A stretch of 64,000 bases of DNA from Burkholderia sp. WSM2230 (GCF_000472445.1 NZ_AXAJ01000005.1:248626-312625); one strand, 5' to 3'. Shown: positions 26,568-35,948, counted from the stretch's first letter. Notes: generated from the sequence alone by a model not told the origin. Numbers and translations are program-made.

Positions 26568-27341
26568 ATGAAGCGAGTGGTGTTGGTGACGGGCGCTTGC
26601 GGCGGCATCGGCAGCGTGCTGTGCAGGCGTTTCGTGGAGGAAGGCGACACGGTGTTGGCGCTCGACATCGACGCCTCGGCGCTCGATCGCCTGACGAAGC
26701 AACTCGGCGAAACGCGGGTAACGCCGCTTGCTGCCGATCTCGGCGACGCCGCGGCGGTGCAGCAAGCCGTAGCCGCCGCAGTGGCGAAGCGTGGACCGGT
26801 AGATGTCCTCGTCGCGAACGCGGGCGCCGCTGAAGGGCTCACGCTTGCCACGACCGACGCCGCCAGTTGGCAACGCGATATTCATCTGAACCTGAACGGC
26901 ACGTACCACACGGTGGAAGCCGTACGCGCGTCCATGATCGAACGCGAGCATGGCGTGCTCGTGCTGATCGGCTCGGTGAACGGCATGGCCGCGCTCGGGC
27001 ATCCCGCATACAGCGCGGCAAAAGCGGGCTTGATCAGTTACACCAGGGCGCTCGCACTGGAATTGGGCCGCTATGGCATCCGCGCGAACATCGTGTGTCC
27101 GGGCACCGTGAAGACCCAGGCATGGCAGGCGCGCGTGGACAAGAACCCGCAGGTCTTCGAGGACCTGAAGAAGTGGTACCCGTTGCGCGACTTCGCGACG
27201 CCCGACGACATTGCCGACGCCGTGCTGTTTCTCGCCTCCCCAATGGCGCGCGTGATTACCGGCGTCGCGCTTCCCGTCGACGGCGGCTTGATGGCCGGCA
27301 ACCGTTTGATGGCGCAAGAACTGACGCTCGAATCGCTTTGA
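26568..27341 (+). CDS. Short-chain dehydrogenase/reductase
   Basis: A 257-residue classical SDR. The cofactor motif is TGACGGIG (residues 8-15), followed by NAG, the catalytic serine in IGSVNG, and YSAAK (catalytic Tyr and Lys). An aspartate after the second strand (LALDID) suggests NAD rather than NADP. The C-terminus has the usual PVDGG segment. It heads a plus-strand unit with a MalK-type ATPase and an RpiR regulator, opposite the genes for the rest of the transporter, so it probably oxidises the imported sugar or polyol. The exact substrate is unknown. Confidence 0.88.
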   Translation: MKRVVLVTGACGGIGSVLCRRFVEEGDTVLALDIDASALDRLTKQLGETRVTPLAADLGDAAAVQQAVAAAVAKRGPVDVLVANAGAAEGLTLATTDAASWQRDIHLNLNGTYHTVEAVRASMIEREHGVLVLIGSVNGMAALGHPAYSAAKAGLISYTRALALELGRYGIRANIVCPGTVKTQAWQARVDKNPQVFEDLKKWYPLRDFATPDDIADAVLFLASPMARVITGVALPVDGGLMAGNRLMAQELTLESL

Positions 27342-27368
27342 CCGAAACCTGCAGACGACGAGGACAGC

Positions 27369-28451
27369 ATGGCAGCAGTGCAACTGAGCGGCATCTTCAA
27401 ACGCTACGGCGATACGCAGGTGGTGCATGGCATCGACCTTCATATCGACGACGGCGAGTTCGTCGTGCTGGTCGGTCCGTCGGGCTGCGGCAAGAGCACG
27501 TTAATGCGCATGGTGGCGGGGCTCGAGGAAATCAGCGGCGGCGATCTGATGATCGGCGGAACGCGCGCGAACAATCTCGCGCCGCAGCAGCGCAATATCT
27601 CGATGGTGTTTCAAAGCTATGCGTTGTACCCGCATCTTTCGGTCTACGAAAATATCGCGTTTGGTCCGCGAATTCGCAAGGAGTCGCCGGCCAGTTTCAA
27701 GCCGCGAATCGAGGCCGCCGCGAAGATGCTCAATCTCGGCGGCTACCTGGAGCGTTTGCCGCGAGCGTTGTCGGGCGGTCAGCGCCAGCGCGTCGCGATG
27801 GGTCGCGCGGTGGTGCGCGAGCCGTCGCTGTTTCTGTTTGACGAGCCGCTCTCCAATCTGGACGCGAAGCTGCGCGTGCAAATGCGTACCGAGATCAAGG
27901 CGCTGCATCAGCGCCTGAAAAACACGGTGATTTACGTGACGCACGATCAGATTGAAGCCATGACGATGGCCGATCGCATCGTCGTGATGAACGCGGGGCG
28001 GATCGAACAGATCGGGCGTCCGCTCGAACTGTATGACCGTCCGGAGAATCTGTTCGTCGCGAGTTTTCTTGGCTCGCCCTCGATGAATTTCGCCGAAGGC
28101 ATCGTGGTGAACCGCTCGCAGGCTTCGGGACTCGCATTGAAACTCGCGGACGGCAGCGAGATCGTGCTGGAAGGCGCGCCTGCTTCGGCAACAACCGGCG
28201 CGAATGTGACTTTGGGCGTGCGCCCCGAGCACATCGAAACGGTCACGCAGACGCCCGACGCAATCATGCAAGTCGAGGTGATCGAGCCGACTGGCGCGGA
28301 GACGCACTTGTACGGGAAAATAGGCGGCAACACGTGGTGCGTGACGACGCGTCAACGCTCGGAGATGGAGCCGGGCGAGCGCGTCGCGCTGCGCCTTCCC
28401 GCTGCTCATATTCACCTGTTCGATACGCAGAGTGGACGCAGACTGGTCTGA
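27369..28451 (+). CDS. Sugar ABC transporter ATPase, MalK/UgpC type
   Basis: A 360-residue ATPase with every motif intact: Walker A GPSGCGKST (residues about 38-46), Q-loop VFQSYALYPH, signature LSGGQRQR, Walker B LFLFDEPL and H-loop VTHDQIEAM. A C-terminal OB-type regulatory domain follows from about residue 240 (LGVRPEHIE). It lies 27 bases after the SDR gene and is the only ATPase in the cluster, so it should power the two permeases encoded on the other strand. Confidence 0.9.
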   Translation: MAAVQLSGIFKRYGDTQVVHGIDLHIDDGEFVVLVGPSGCGKSTLMRMVAGLEEISGGDLMIGGTRANNLAPQQRNISMVFQSYALYPHLSVYENIAFGPRIRKESPASFKPRIEAAAKMLNLGGYLERLPRALSGGQRQRVAMGRAVVREPSLFLFDEPLSNLDAKLRVQMRTEIKALHQRLKNTVIYVTHDQIEAMTMADRIVVMNAGRIEQIGRPLELYDRPENLFVASFLGSPSMNFAEGIVVNRSQASGLALKLADGSEIVLEGAPASATTGANVTLGVRPEHIETVTQTPDAIMQVEVIEPTGAETHLYGKIGGNTWCVTTRQRSEMEPGERVALRLPAAHIHLFDTQSGRRLV

Positions 28452-28514
28452 GCCGCGTGTTGCCGATTGAAGCTGCGAGCGACGCGGATTCATTTAACCC
28501 TCAAGGAACACCGG

Positions 28515-29375
28515 GTGTCCGCACCGAACTTGATTCCCCACATCCGCAGCGCACTCGTGAGTTTGCGGCCCGCCGAGCGCAAGGTCGCCGACATGGTGCT
28601 GAACGACGTCGACTTCGCCATGCGCGCGAGCATCACCGAGCTCGCGCAGCGCGCAGACGTCTCGGAGCCTTCGGTTACGCGTTTTTGCCGGGCCATCGGC
28701 GCCCATGGTCTACGCGACTTCAAGATGCAACTGGCGCAGAGCGTGGCGGGCGGGCTGCCGTATTCGTCTGCCGCGATTGCGCGCGACGACGACGTGCAAA
28801 CGCTGATGGACAAAGTAGGCGAAGCCGCCGTCGAAGGCATCACACACGCGCGCGGCGCGTTGGATCCCGCAGTGGTGGAGAGCGCGATTGCGGCGCTATC
28901 GAGTGCGCGGCGTGTGTTCTTTTTCGGCGTCGGCTCGGGGTCCGGTCTGGTCGCGCAAGACGCGGCGTTGCGGTTCCTGCGCCTCGACATTGCGTCCACC
29001 GCTTTTACCGACGCGCACTTGCAACGCCTCTACGCCGGCATGATGGAGCCAGGCGACGTGGCCTTTGGCATTTCGCATTCGGGACGCAGCGTCGAGGTGA
29101 ACGAGAGCATTCAGATCGCGAAGGAACGCGGGGCGACCACGATCGCGCTTACCACTGTCGGCTCGCGCCTTGCGTGGCTTGTGGATATTGCGCTGCTGCT
29201 GCGCGTGCCGAGCGCGATTGATCCGAATACGCCCGGCGTGTCGCGGCTCGTGCATCTTTGCATCATGGACGCGCTCGCCATCGGCGTCGCGCTCAAGGCC
29301 GGCCCGAAGACGCTGGAGAAGATGCGGCATGCGAAGGCGAGGTTGTCGTCGCATGAGCCGCAGACTGGGGATTAG
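28515..29375 (+). CDS. MurR/RpiR family transcriptional regulator, GTG start
   Basis: A 286-residue regulator with an N-terminal RpiR helix-turn-helix (residues about 5-80: LRPAERKVADMVLNDV, SITELAQRADVSEPSVTRFC) and a C-terminal SIS sugar-phosphate-binding domain (about 120-260: RVFFFGVGSGSGLVAQDAA, GISHSGRSVEV). I chose the GTG at 28515, seven bases after AAGGA; a TTG 16 codons upstream lacks a ribosome site. It ends the plus-strand half of the sugar cluster and likely controls both halves in response to a phosphorylated sugar. Confidence 0.88.
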   Translation: MSAPNLIPHIRSALVSLRPAERKVADMVLNDVDFAMRASITELAQRADVSEPSVTRFCRAIGAHGLRDFKMQLAQSVAGGLPYSSAAIARDDDVQTLMDKVGEAAVEGITHARGALDPAVVESAIAALSSARRVFFFGVGSGSGLVAQDAALRFLRLDIASTAFTDAHLQRLYAGMMEPGDVAFGISHSGRSVEVNESIQIAKERGATTIALTTVGSRLAWLVDIALLLRVPSAIDPNTPGVSRLVHLCIMDALAIGVALKAGPKTLEKMRHAKARLSSHEPQTGD

Positions 29376-29426
29376 GCAAGCGGGACTATCAACCGCCGCC
29401 TCCGCCGCCGCTCGCAAAAGCCCGGG

Positions 29427-30254
29427 TCACCCCATCCACCCAAACCTGCGCGACAGGCGCAGCGTTGCCGTGCGCAACGTCTGCGCGGGCCCGGCCGTCG
29501 CGGCGCTGTCGAAGCTGCCGGTCGGTCCCATCAGCGCGAGCACGAGACAGATGCTGCCGGTGTGATCGAATACCGGCGCGGCGAGCGTGTCGATGCCCGG
29601 TATGGGGCGGCTCAGCGCGGTATCGATACTGTCCGCGCGAATCTGCGCGAGGCGCTGCGCGTAGGCTTTTTTCAACGCCGGCGGCGTGCCTTTGTCCGCG
29701 AAAACGTCGGCCTCGTTCGCACCGGCGAGGCGCAAATGGTCCTGCGCGAGCAGCCCGGCACGCACGTCGTCCGCGATATGCGCCGCGAAGACCCGCCCAA
29801 TCGCCGTGTTCACCAGCGACATCACCGTGCCCACGCGCAAGCTCACATGCAATGGCCGCGGCGATTCTTCCAGCCGAACGACCGTCGGCCCAAGCGGACC
29901 GAGCACTGCCATCGCGACACTCATCGCAGTCGCTGTCGCCAGCTCGACCACTTCGGGCTCGGCCTCGCGCGTCGGCGAAAGGCGCTGCAGGCTGATCAAA
30001 CCGAGTTCCAGCGCGAGCGGCCCGGCCTCGAAACAGCCGGACGCGTCGCGGCTCAGCAAGCCGGTCTTCAGCAGGCTCACCAGATGCGGGAACGCTTTCG
30101 CCGGCGGCATACCGGCTGCGGCTGCGAGGTCGCGCAAGCTCAACGGCCGTGCCGCCGCGACGAGCGCCGCCAGCAGTTCGCCAGTGCTGTCGAGCGACTG
30201 GATGCCGCGCTGCGGTTTCGCATCGGCGGAAACGGGAGCAGAGTGGTCGGTCAC
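29427..30254 (-). CDS. IclR-family transcriptional regulator, second of a tandem pair, GTG start
   Basis: A 275-residue IclR-type protein. The N-terminal winged helix begins with the family opening GIQSLDSTGELLAAL (about residues 15-30), and the effector domain carries RPLHVSLRVGTVMSLVNTAIG. It starts at a GTG that overlaps the stop of the upstream IclR gene by four bases (GTGA), so it is translated from the same message. The two products share their layout and several segments (PQRGIQS/TQRGIQS; HV-LxVGTVMSL), which points to a tandem duplication. They could form heterodimers. Confidence 0.84.
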   Translation of the reverse strand: MTDHSAPVSADAKPQRGIQSLDSTGELLAALVAAARPLSLRDLAAAAGMPPAKAFPHLVSLLKTGLLSRDASGCFEAGPLALELGLISLQRLSPTREAEPEVVELATATAMSVAMAVLGPLGPTVVRLEESPRPLHVSLRVGTVMSLVNTAIGRVFAAHIADDVRAGLLAQDHLRLAGANEADVFADKGTPPALKKAYAQRLAQIRADSIDTALSRPIPGIDTLAAPVFDHTGSICLVLALMGPTGSFDSAATAGPAQTLRTATLRLSRRFGWMG

Positions 30255-31120
30255 GATGCGGACGTTGCAAGCTGTGAGGGTTGAATGGCGAGCTCCGCGC
30301 CGATCTCGCGAGCGGTGCCGAGCAACGCGTGGGCAATCGAGCCGTCGGCGGCCACATTGATCGCGCCGGTCGAGCCGATCACCGTCAACGCCAGCGCGAA
30401 ACGCCCGTGCTGGTCGAACACCGGCGCGCTGAGGCTGCTGATGCCGGGACTCGGCGCATCCACGCTGCACTCCATGCCGCGCGCGCGGATCTTTTCCAGC
30501 GACGCCTGGAAAGCAGCGTCGCGCGGCGCGCTCGGCCTGCTTTGTGCGGCGCCGGACTGGTTTGCCCACATCGCGTCGAGCGTTTCGCGCGGCAAGTAAG
30601 CGCAGAACACGCGTCCCGTCGATGTCGCCGGCAAAGACATCACCGTGCCCACATGCAGATTCACGTGCAAGGGAAAGCCCGCATGCTCATAGCGAACGAT
30701 GGTCGGCCCTTGCGGCCCCGCAATACAAATGGCAACGCTGAAGCCGATTGCTTCGGCGAGCGCCGCTACGCGCGGCACGGCGGCGCGAAACGCCGGCTGA
30801 TTTTCCAGATGCAAGAGCCCGAGCCGCAATGACAGCGGACCGGGCTCGTAGCGGCCCGACAACTCGTCGCGCTTGATAAGGCCGAGGCGGCTCAGGCTCA
30901 CCAGATAAGCATGTGCCTGCCCCGGCGCCAGCTCGGCGGCAACGGCGAGGTCCGACAGCGCGAGCGGCACGCGCGCCTGCGCGAGCGCAAGCAGCAGCCG
31001 TCCGCCGACTTCGACACTCTGAATGCCGCGCTGCGTCTTGCCGCCTTCCGCTGTTTCGTTGGCGCCTGGGCCTTTGCCCGCGGCCTCTTCGGCTGCCTTC
31101 GCTGCTTTGCTCACGCCCAC
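30251..31120 (-). CDS. IclR-family transcriptional regulator, first of a tandem pair, GTG start
   Basis: A 289-residue IclR-type protein with an extra 25-residue Lys/Ala/Gly-rich N-terminus before the winged helix (GIQSVEVGGRLLLALAQA). The effector domain includes FPLHVNLHVGTVMSLPATSTG. It starts at GTG 31120 without a strong ribosome site. It is divergent from the hydrolase/monooxygenase operon; the shared upstream region contains a perfect palindrome touching that operon's -35 box, the expected place for an IclR repressor. Aromatic compounds are frequent effectors of this family. Confidence 0.84.
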   Translation of the reverse strand: MGVSKAAKAAEEAAGKGPGANETAEGGKTQRGIQSVEVGGRLLLALAQARVPLALSDLAVAAELAPGQAHAYLVSLSRLGLIKRDELSGRYEPGPLSLRLGLLHLENQPAFRAAVPRVAALAEAIGFSVAICIAGPQGPTIVRYEHAGFPLHVNLHVGTVMSLPATSTGRVFCAYLPRETLDAMWANQSGAAQSRPSAPRDAAFQASLEKIRARGMECSVDAPSPGISSLSAPVFDQHGRFALALTVIGSTGAINVAADGSIAHALLGTAREIGAELAIQPSQLATSAS

Positions 31121-31213
31121 GCCTGTCCGTTAAAAAGCGTTCATGTTAACCGAACCCGGAGCCGCAAACCGCCACGGTCCACGCTTACATCTTAGGTGTT
31201 GTGCGATTTGCGT

Positions 31214-31233
31214 ATAGCGATACATTTCGCTAT
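31214..31233. promoter_or_regulatory. Palindromic operator, probable IclR binding site
   Basis: ATAGCGA-TACATT-TCGCTAT is a perfect inverted repeat with seven-base arms and a six-base centre. Its last base is the first base of the -35 hexamer of the plus-strand promoter, so a bound protein would block RNA polymerase. It lies between the IclR pair and the operon they face. Confidence 0.68.
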
Positions 31234-31262
31234 TGACAAATAGACAGTCGTGATCCTAAGAT
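31233..31262 (+). promoter_or_regulatory. Sigma-70 promoter of the hydrolase/monooxygenase operon
   Basis: A perfect -35 TTGACA (31233-31238) and a -10 TAAGAT (31257-31262) are 18 bases apart. The message would have a leader of about 125 bases before the first start codon at 31394. The overlapping palindrome suggests repression by the divergent IclR proteins. Confidence 0.65.
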
Positions 31263-31393
31263 GCATTCACCCCGACACACCGTCGCAGTCACAGAGTCAA
31301 AAAAGGGGCGAGACAACCTCCAATACCGTCAGCACGCGCCACGGCGCGCGACCGGCTGTCTCGCCTCACGTCCAACTTTTGAGGGAGACGAGC

Positions 31394-32353
31394 ATGGCAA
31401 AGGCATTCGCATCGCAGGCCGATCTTGAAGTCAAGAAAGTCACGTGGACGCAGTTGTCCGAGAACGCCTACGCGTACACGGCGGAAGGCGACCCAAATTC
31501 GGGCGTGATCATCGGCGACGACGGCGTGCTGATCGTCGACACGACAGCCACGCCGGCCATGGCGCAAGACCTCATCGCGAAGATCCGCAGCGTCACCGAC
31601 AAGCCGATCAAATACGTCGTGCTGTCGCACTATCACGCGGTGCGAGTGCTCGGCGCGTCGGCGTATTTCAAGGAAGGCGCGCAGGAAATCATTGCGAGCC
31701 GCGGCACGTACGAGATGATCGTCGAGCGCGGCGAAGCAGACATGAAGTCGGAAATCGAACGCTTCCCGCGTCTGTTTGCCGGCGTCGAAACGGTGCCGGG
31801 CCTGACGTGGCCCACGCTCGTCTTCGAAAAGGAAGTGACGCTATTTCTCGGCAAGCTCGAAGTGCGCATCGCGCATCTGGGCGCCGGTCACACGAAGGGC
31901 GACACCGTGGTGTGGCTGCCGTCGCAAAAGGTGCTGTTTTCAGGCGATCTCGTCGAATACGACGCAGCCTGCTATTGCGGCGACGCGCAGCTCGAACAAT
32001 GGCCGGCCACGCTCGAAGCTCTGCGTGCGCTCAACGCGGAGAAGCTGGTGCCTGGCCGCGGCCCCGCGCTGACCACGCCTGAAGACGTCAACAAAGGCCT
32101 CGACTACACGAAAGATTTCGTGACCACGCTCCTGCAGCAAGGCCGCGAAGCCGTCGCCCAGAAGCTGGACCTGAAGGCCGCCATGGCGCATACGCGCAAG
32201 GCAATGGACCCGAAGTTCGGCCATGTGTTCATCTACGAACATTGCCTGCCGTTCGACGTCTCGCGCGCTTACGACGAAGCGAGCGGCATCACGCATCCGC
32301 GCATCTGGACCGCGCAGCGCGACAAGGAAATGTGGGACGCGCTGCAAGCCTGA
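31394..32353 (+). CDS. MBL-fold hydrolase with altered metal motif
   Basis: A 319-residue metallo-beta-lactamase-fold protein, cytosolic. The usual HxHxDH metal motif reads HYHAVR (in SHYHAVRVLGA), so the aspartate and third histidine of the second metal site are missing. Downstream ligands are present: GHTKGD and SGDLVEYDA. It may use one metal or be a specialised hydrolase; a plain glyoxalase II or lactamase role is unlikely. The ATG at 31394 follows GGGAGACGAGC. It opens an operon with an FAD monooxygenase, a DUF2783 protein and an MFS carrier, so it probably hydrolyses an ester or ring-cleavage intermediate of an aromatic acid. That role is inferred from context. Confidence 0.85.
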   Translation: MAKAFASQADLEVKKVTWTQLSENAYAYTAEGDPNSGVIIGDDGVLIVDTTATPAMAQDLIAKIRSVTDKPIKYVVLSHYHAVRVLGASAYFKEGAQEIIASRGTYEMIVERGEADMKSEIERFPRLFAGVETVPGLTWPTLVFEKEVTLFLGKLEVRIAHLGAGHTKGDTVVWLPSQKVLFSGDLVEYDAACYCGDAQLEQWPATLEALRALNAEKLVPGRGPALTTPEDVNKGLDYTKDFVTTLLQQGREAVAQKLDLKAAMAHTRKAMDPKFGHVFIYEHCLPFDVSRAYDEASGITHPRIWTAQRDKEMWDALQA

Positions 32354-32437
32354 GCGGCATAGAACGATAGAAGCGAACAGCAGCGCCAGGCCATAGCAGA
32401 GCCAGCAGAGCAAAGCGGAGAAGGACGGAGACACAAG

Positions 32438-34147
32438 ATGAGCATCAACTACCAGACGCTGTCGTTCGAATACCAGCCGTGCCGCGAGCAGGATTCCCGC
32501 CACGGCGGTGAGCAGACGGTCTATCCGGTGATCGTGGTCGGCGCGGGGCCTGTGGGTCTTGCTACGGCAATCGACGTCGCGCAACAGGGCGTGCCGGTGA
32601 TACTCGTGGACGACGACTGCTCGTTGTCCACGGGCTCGCGTGCAATCTGCTTTTCCAAGCGCTCGCTGGATATTTTCGATCGGCTCGGTTGCGGTCAGCG
32701 GATGGTCGACAAGGGCATCAGCTGGAATGTCGGCAAGGTGTTCCTCAAGGACGAGCTCGTCTACACATTTAATCTGCAGCCCGAAGCAGGTCATCATCGG
32801 CCTGCGTTCATCAACTTGCAGCAGTACTACGTCGAAGGTTTTCTGCTCGAACGCGCGCAGCAAATGCCGAACATCGAGATTCGCTGGAAAAGCAAAGTGG
32901 TCGGCGTCGAGCAGAGCGGAACGCCGGGCACCTGCGATGCCGCAGTGACGTTGACCGTCGAAACGCCCAACGGTCAATACGCGTTGCGTGGCCGCTATGT
33001 CGTTGCCGCCGACGGCTCGCGCAGTCCGATCCGCAATCTGATGGGACTCGACAGCAAAGGCGTGACGTTCAAAGACCGCTTCCTGATCGCAGACGTGAAA
33101 ATGGAAGCGGACTTTCCGACCGAGCGCTGGTTCTGGTTCGATCCGCCATTTCATCCGAATCAGTCGGTGCTGCTGCATCGTCAGCCTGACAACGTGTGGC
33201 GAATCGACTTTCAGCTCGGATGGGACGCCGATCCAGTGCTCGAAAAAACGCCTGAGCGTGTGATTCCGCGTGTGCGCGCGTTGCTCGGACCTGACGCCAG
33301 ATTCGAGCTGGAATGGGTCAGCGTCTACACGTTTTCGTGTTTGCGCATGGAACGCTTCCGGCACGGCAACGTGCTGTTCGCGGGCGACTCCGCACACGGC
33401 GTGTCGCCGTTCGGTGCACGCGGCGCGAATAGCGGCGTACAGGACGCGGAAAATCTCGCATGGAAACTGGCGATGGTCCTGGAAGGCAAGGCATCGGACG
33501 CGTTGCTCGACACTTATGCAAGCGAACGCGAATTTGCCGCCGACGAAAACATCCGCAACTCCACGCGTTCCACTGATTTCATCACGCCGAAAAGCCCGAT
33601 GAGCCGCGTGTTTCGCGATGCAGTGCTGAAGCTCGCGCGCCATCATCCGTTTGCGCGGCAGTTGACGAACAGCGGCCGCCTGTCGGTGCCTGCGGTGCTG
33701 AGCGATTCGCCGCTCAATACCGCGGATCGCGACAGTTTCGAGGGCCTCATGGTGCCCGGCGCCCCATGTGTCGATGCACCCGTGCAGGCCTCTGGCGAAC
33801 CTGGCTGGCTGCTCCAGCATCTCGGCCAGCAATTCACAGGCATGCTGTTTTGCGGCGACGAAGGCATCGACGCTGCAACTGTAACCGCGCTGAATACGCT
33901 TCGCACAAGCGCGATTCCGTTGAAGCTCGTGGTGATCGCGCGCGGCGAAACGCAGCCGGCGACCATCGCGGGCGCGACGATTCTGCGCGATGCCGAGGGA
34001 CTTGCAGGCGCGCGCTATGACGCACAGCCCGGCACGTTCTATCTGATCCGGCCGGACCAGCATGTGTGTGCGCGCTGGCGGCAAGTCGAACCGCTCGCGC
34101 TCGAGCGTGCGTTAAAGCGAGCGTTGTGCGTGGAAGGCACAGCCTGA
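32438..34147 (+). CDS. FAD-dependent aromatic hydroxylase (PHBH/MhpA-like)
   Basis: A 569-residue flavoprotein monooxygenase. The FAD-binding GAGPVG is at residues 35-40, the DG motif in VVAADGSRSPIRNLMG, and the second FAD motif in VLFAGDSAHGVSPFGARGAN. A C-terminal thioredoxin-like domain (from about residue 450) matches the MhpA/phenol-hydroxylase branch, which hydroxylates phenolic rings with NAD(P)H and oxygen. A GGAGA site precedes the ATG. It lies 84 bases after the MBL gene and upstream of DUF2783 and MFS genes; the group looks like an inducible pathway for an aromatic acid under IclR control. The substrate cannot be named from sequence. Confidence 0.88.
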   Translation: MSINYQTLSFEYQPCREQDSRHGGEQTVYPVIVVGAGPVGLATAIDVAQQGVPVILVDDDCSLSTGSRAICFSKRSLDIFDRLGCGQRMVDKGISWNVGKVFLKDELVYTFNLQPEAGHHRPAFINLQQYYVEGFLLERAQQMPNIEIRWKSKVVGVEQSGTPGTCDAAVTLTVETPNGQYALRGRYVVAADGSRSPIRNLMGLDSKGVTFKDRFLIADVKMEADFPTERWFWFDPPFHPNQSVLLHRQPDNVWRIDFQLGWDADPVLEKTPERVIPRVRALLGPDARFELEWVSVYTFSCLRMERFRHGNVLFAGDSAHGVSPFGARGANSGVQDAENLAWKLAMVLEGKASDALLDTYASEREFAADENIRNSTRSTDFITPKSPMSRVFRDAVLKLARHHPFARQLTNSGRLSVPAVLSDSPLNTADRDSFEGLMVPGAPCVDAPVQASGEPGWLLQHLGQQFTGMLFCGDEGIDAATVTALNTLRTSAIPLKLVVIARGETQPATIAGATILRDAEGLAGARYDAQPGTFYLIRPDQHVCARWRQVEPLALERALKRALCVEGTA

Positions 34148-34187
34148 GCACCGCGCCTTTAACGTAAAAATAGAATCTGGAGACACC

Positions 34188-34424
34188 ATGGCACTTAATA
34201 CCCAACCGAACCTCGCGCGGCCCGACGATTTCTACGAGGCGCTGATCGACATGCATCGCGACCTCGACGACGCACGCAGCCAGTCGGCAAATGCGCAGCT
34301 CATTCTGCTGCTCGCCAACCATATCGGCGATCACGCGACGCTGCTTGAAGCAATCCGGCATGCACGCGAAGGGGTGGCGGATGTGTCGCCGGAAGGTGGC
34401 GCGGTTCATCCGCTTGCAGCCTGA
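34188..34424 (+). CDS. DUF2783 small protein
   Basis: A 78-residue soluble protein matching DUF2783, with the family stretch DDFYEALIDMHRDLDDARSQ (residues 13-32) and an LILLLANHIGD segment. DUF2783 genes typically follow FAD-dependent aromatic hydroxylase genes, as here (40 bases downstream, GGAGA ribosome site). Probably an accessory to that enzyme; its mechanism is unknown. Confidence 0.85.
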   Translation: MALNTQPNLARPDDFYEALIDMHRDLDDARSQSANAQLILLLANHIGDHATLLEAIRHAREGVADVSPEGGAVHPLAA

Positions 34425-34616
34425 TTCGCAGTCCATGTAGCAGGGACGCGCGCGCGGTTTGTCAGGCGGCGCGCTACTCACAACAGCAGTAGGGCCGGTT
34501 CACGCCCTCGTCCGCTGTCACTTCGACACAACAGAGCCACACAACAACACGGCGATTCAGGACGCCGGACCCGCGGGTCCGTTGGACCCATCACGCCTCA
34601 AGTCTGGAGATAACCG

Positions 34617-35948
34617 ATGCGTCAATCCCTCGCCCCGGCGCTCGAGCCGGCTTCAAGCGCCGCCGCGCACGACGATCTGCTGTATCGCAAGGTCTCGCTG
34701 CGCATCATTCCGTTTCTGTTTCTGTGCTACGTGGTCTCGTTTCTCGACCGCATCAACATCGGCTTTGCGCAGTTGCAGATGAAGCACGACCTCGGTTTTA
34801 GCGACGCAATGTATGGGCTCGGCGCGGCCGTGTTCTATATCGGCTATGTTCTCTGCGAAGTCCCAAGCAACCTTCTGCTTGCGAAGTTCGGCGCGCGTCG
34901 AACATTCACGCGCATCATGCTGCTGTGGGGCGTGGCGTCGGTCGGCATGATGATGGTGTCGACGCCCGCGCATTTCTACCTGCTGCGCTTCCTGCTGGGC
35001 GTGTTCGAGGCAGGCTTCTTTCCGGGCATCGTGCTGTATCTGACGTATTGGTATCCGGCCCGGCGGCGCGCGGCGGTGCTGTCGGTCTTCTTTGCGGGCG
35101 TGGCGGTGGCGGGTGTGCTGGGCGGCCTCGTGTCGGGCTGGATCATGCGCGATATGGGCGGCGTGCTGGGTCTGTTCGGCTGGCAGTGGATGTTCGTCAT
35201 AGAAGGGGCGCCGGCGGTTATCCTCGCGTTTGTCGCCGCCGTCTATCTGGTTGACGGTCCGCAGCACGCGAAATGGCTCACGGATGACGAGAAAGCGCAA
35301 CTGATCGCGCAGCGCGACGAAAAAGGCGCCGCGTCGTCGCGCGCGGCGCATTCATCGCACTCGTTCGTGCAGGCTTTGCGCAATCCGCGCGTCTACCTGT
35401 TCGCCTTCATCTATTTCTCGCTGACCTGTGCGTCGCTGACGCTCAACTTCTGGATGCCGTTGATGATCCGCGACTTCGGCATTCGCGATGTTCTCGCAAT
35501 CAGTTTGTACAGTGTCATTCCGAATGCGATCGGCGCGGTCGGCCTGATTCTGATTGCGCGTCATTCGGACCGGCGCGGCGAGCGTCGCCGGCACTTCGCG
35601 GTATGCACGATTGGCGGCGGCCTCGCGCTTTCGCTTTTGACCCTGCATTTAAGCAGTTTTCCCGCGATGCTCGCGATTCTCTCTCTCGCCGCCGTGCTGA
35701 TTTTTGCAGCGCTGCCAATCTTCTGGACGGTGCCGTCGAATTATTTGTCGGGCGCCGCGGCGGCGGGCGGCATTGCATTGATCAGCAGCATTGGCATTAC
35801 GAGCGGCATTGTGAGCCCGTGGGTGATCGGCCAGATCAAGACGCACACAGGCAGCATGGACAACGCGCTTTATCTGCTGACCGTGCTGCTGTTCACGAGC
35901 GGCATTGCGCTGCTGGTTGGCGTGCCGAAGGAAGGCAAGCCGCTCTGA
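34617..35948 (+). CDS. MFS transporter of the anion:cation symporter family
   Basis: A 443-residue transporter with 12 predicted helices in two halves joined by a charged loop (residues about 205-235). The start has the family segment RIIPFLFLCYVVSFLDRINIGFAQ, and helix 4 shows the LRFLLGVFEAGFFPGIVLY motif of the tartrate/4-hydroxyphenylacetate/phthalate permease group. A GGAG site precedes the ATG. It ends the IclR-controlled operon and probably imports the aromatic acid that the hydroxylase attacks. Confidence 0.88.
   Translation: MRQSLAPALEPASSAAAHDDLLYRKVSLRIIPFLFLCYVVSFLDRINIGFAQLQMKHDLGFSDAMYGLGAAVFYIGYVLCEVPSNLLLAKFGARRTFTRIMLLWGVASVGMMMVSTPAHFYLLRFLLGVFEAGFFPGIVLYLTYWYPARRRAAVLSVFFAGVAVAGVLGGLVSGWIMRDMGGVLGLFGWQWMFVIEGAPAVILAFVAAVYLVDGPQHAKWLTDDEKAQLIAQRDEKGAASSRAAHSSHSFVQALRNPRVYLFAFIYFSLTCASLTLNFWMPLMIRDFGIRDVLAISLYSVIPNAIGAVGLILIARHSDRRGERRRHFAVCTIGGGLALSLLTLHLSSFPAMLAILSLAAVLIFAALPIFWTVPSNYLSGAAAAGGIALISSIGITSGIVSPWVIGQIKTHTGSMDNALYLLTVLLFTSGIALLVGVPKEGKPL

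Noticed and set aside
31940..34084. Long open frame (714 codons) antisense to the FAD hydroxylase
   Set aside because: Arg/His/Ala-rich shadow of a gene with clear FAD motifs on the other strand.
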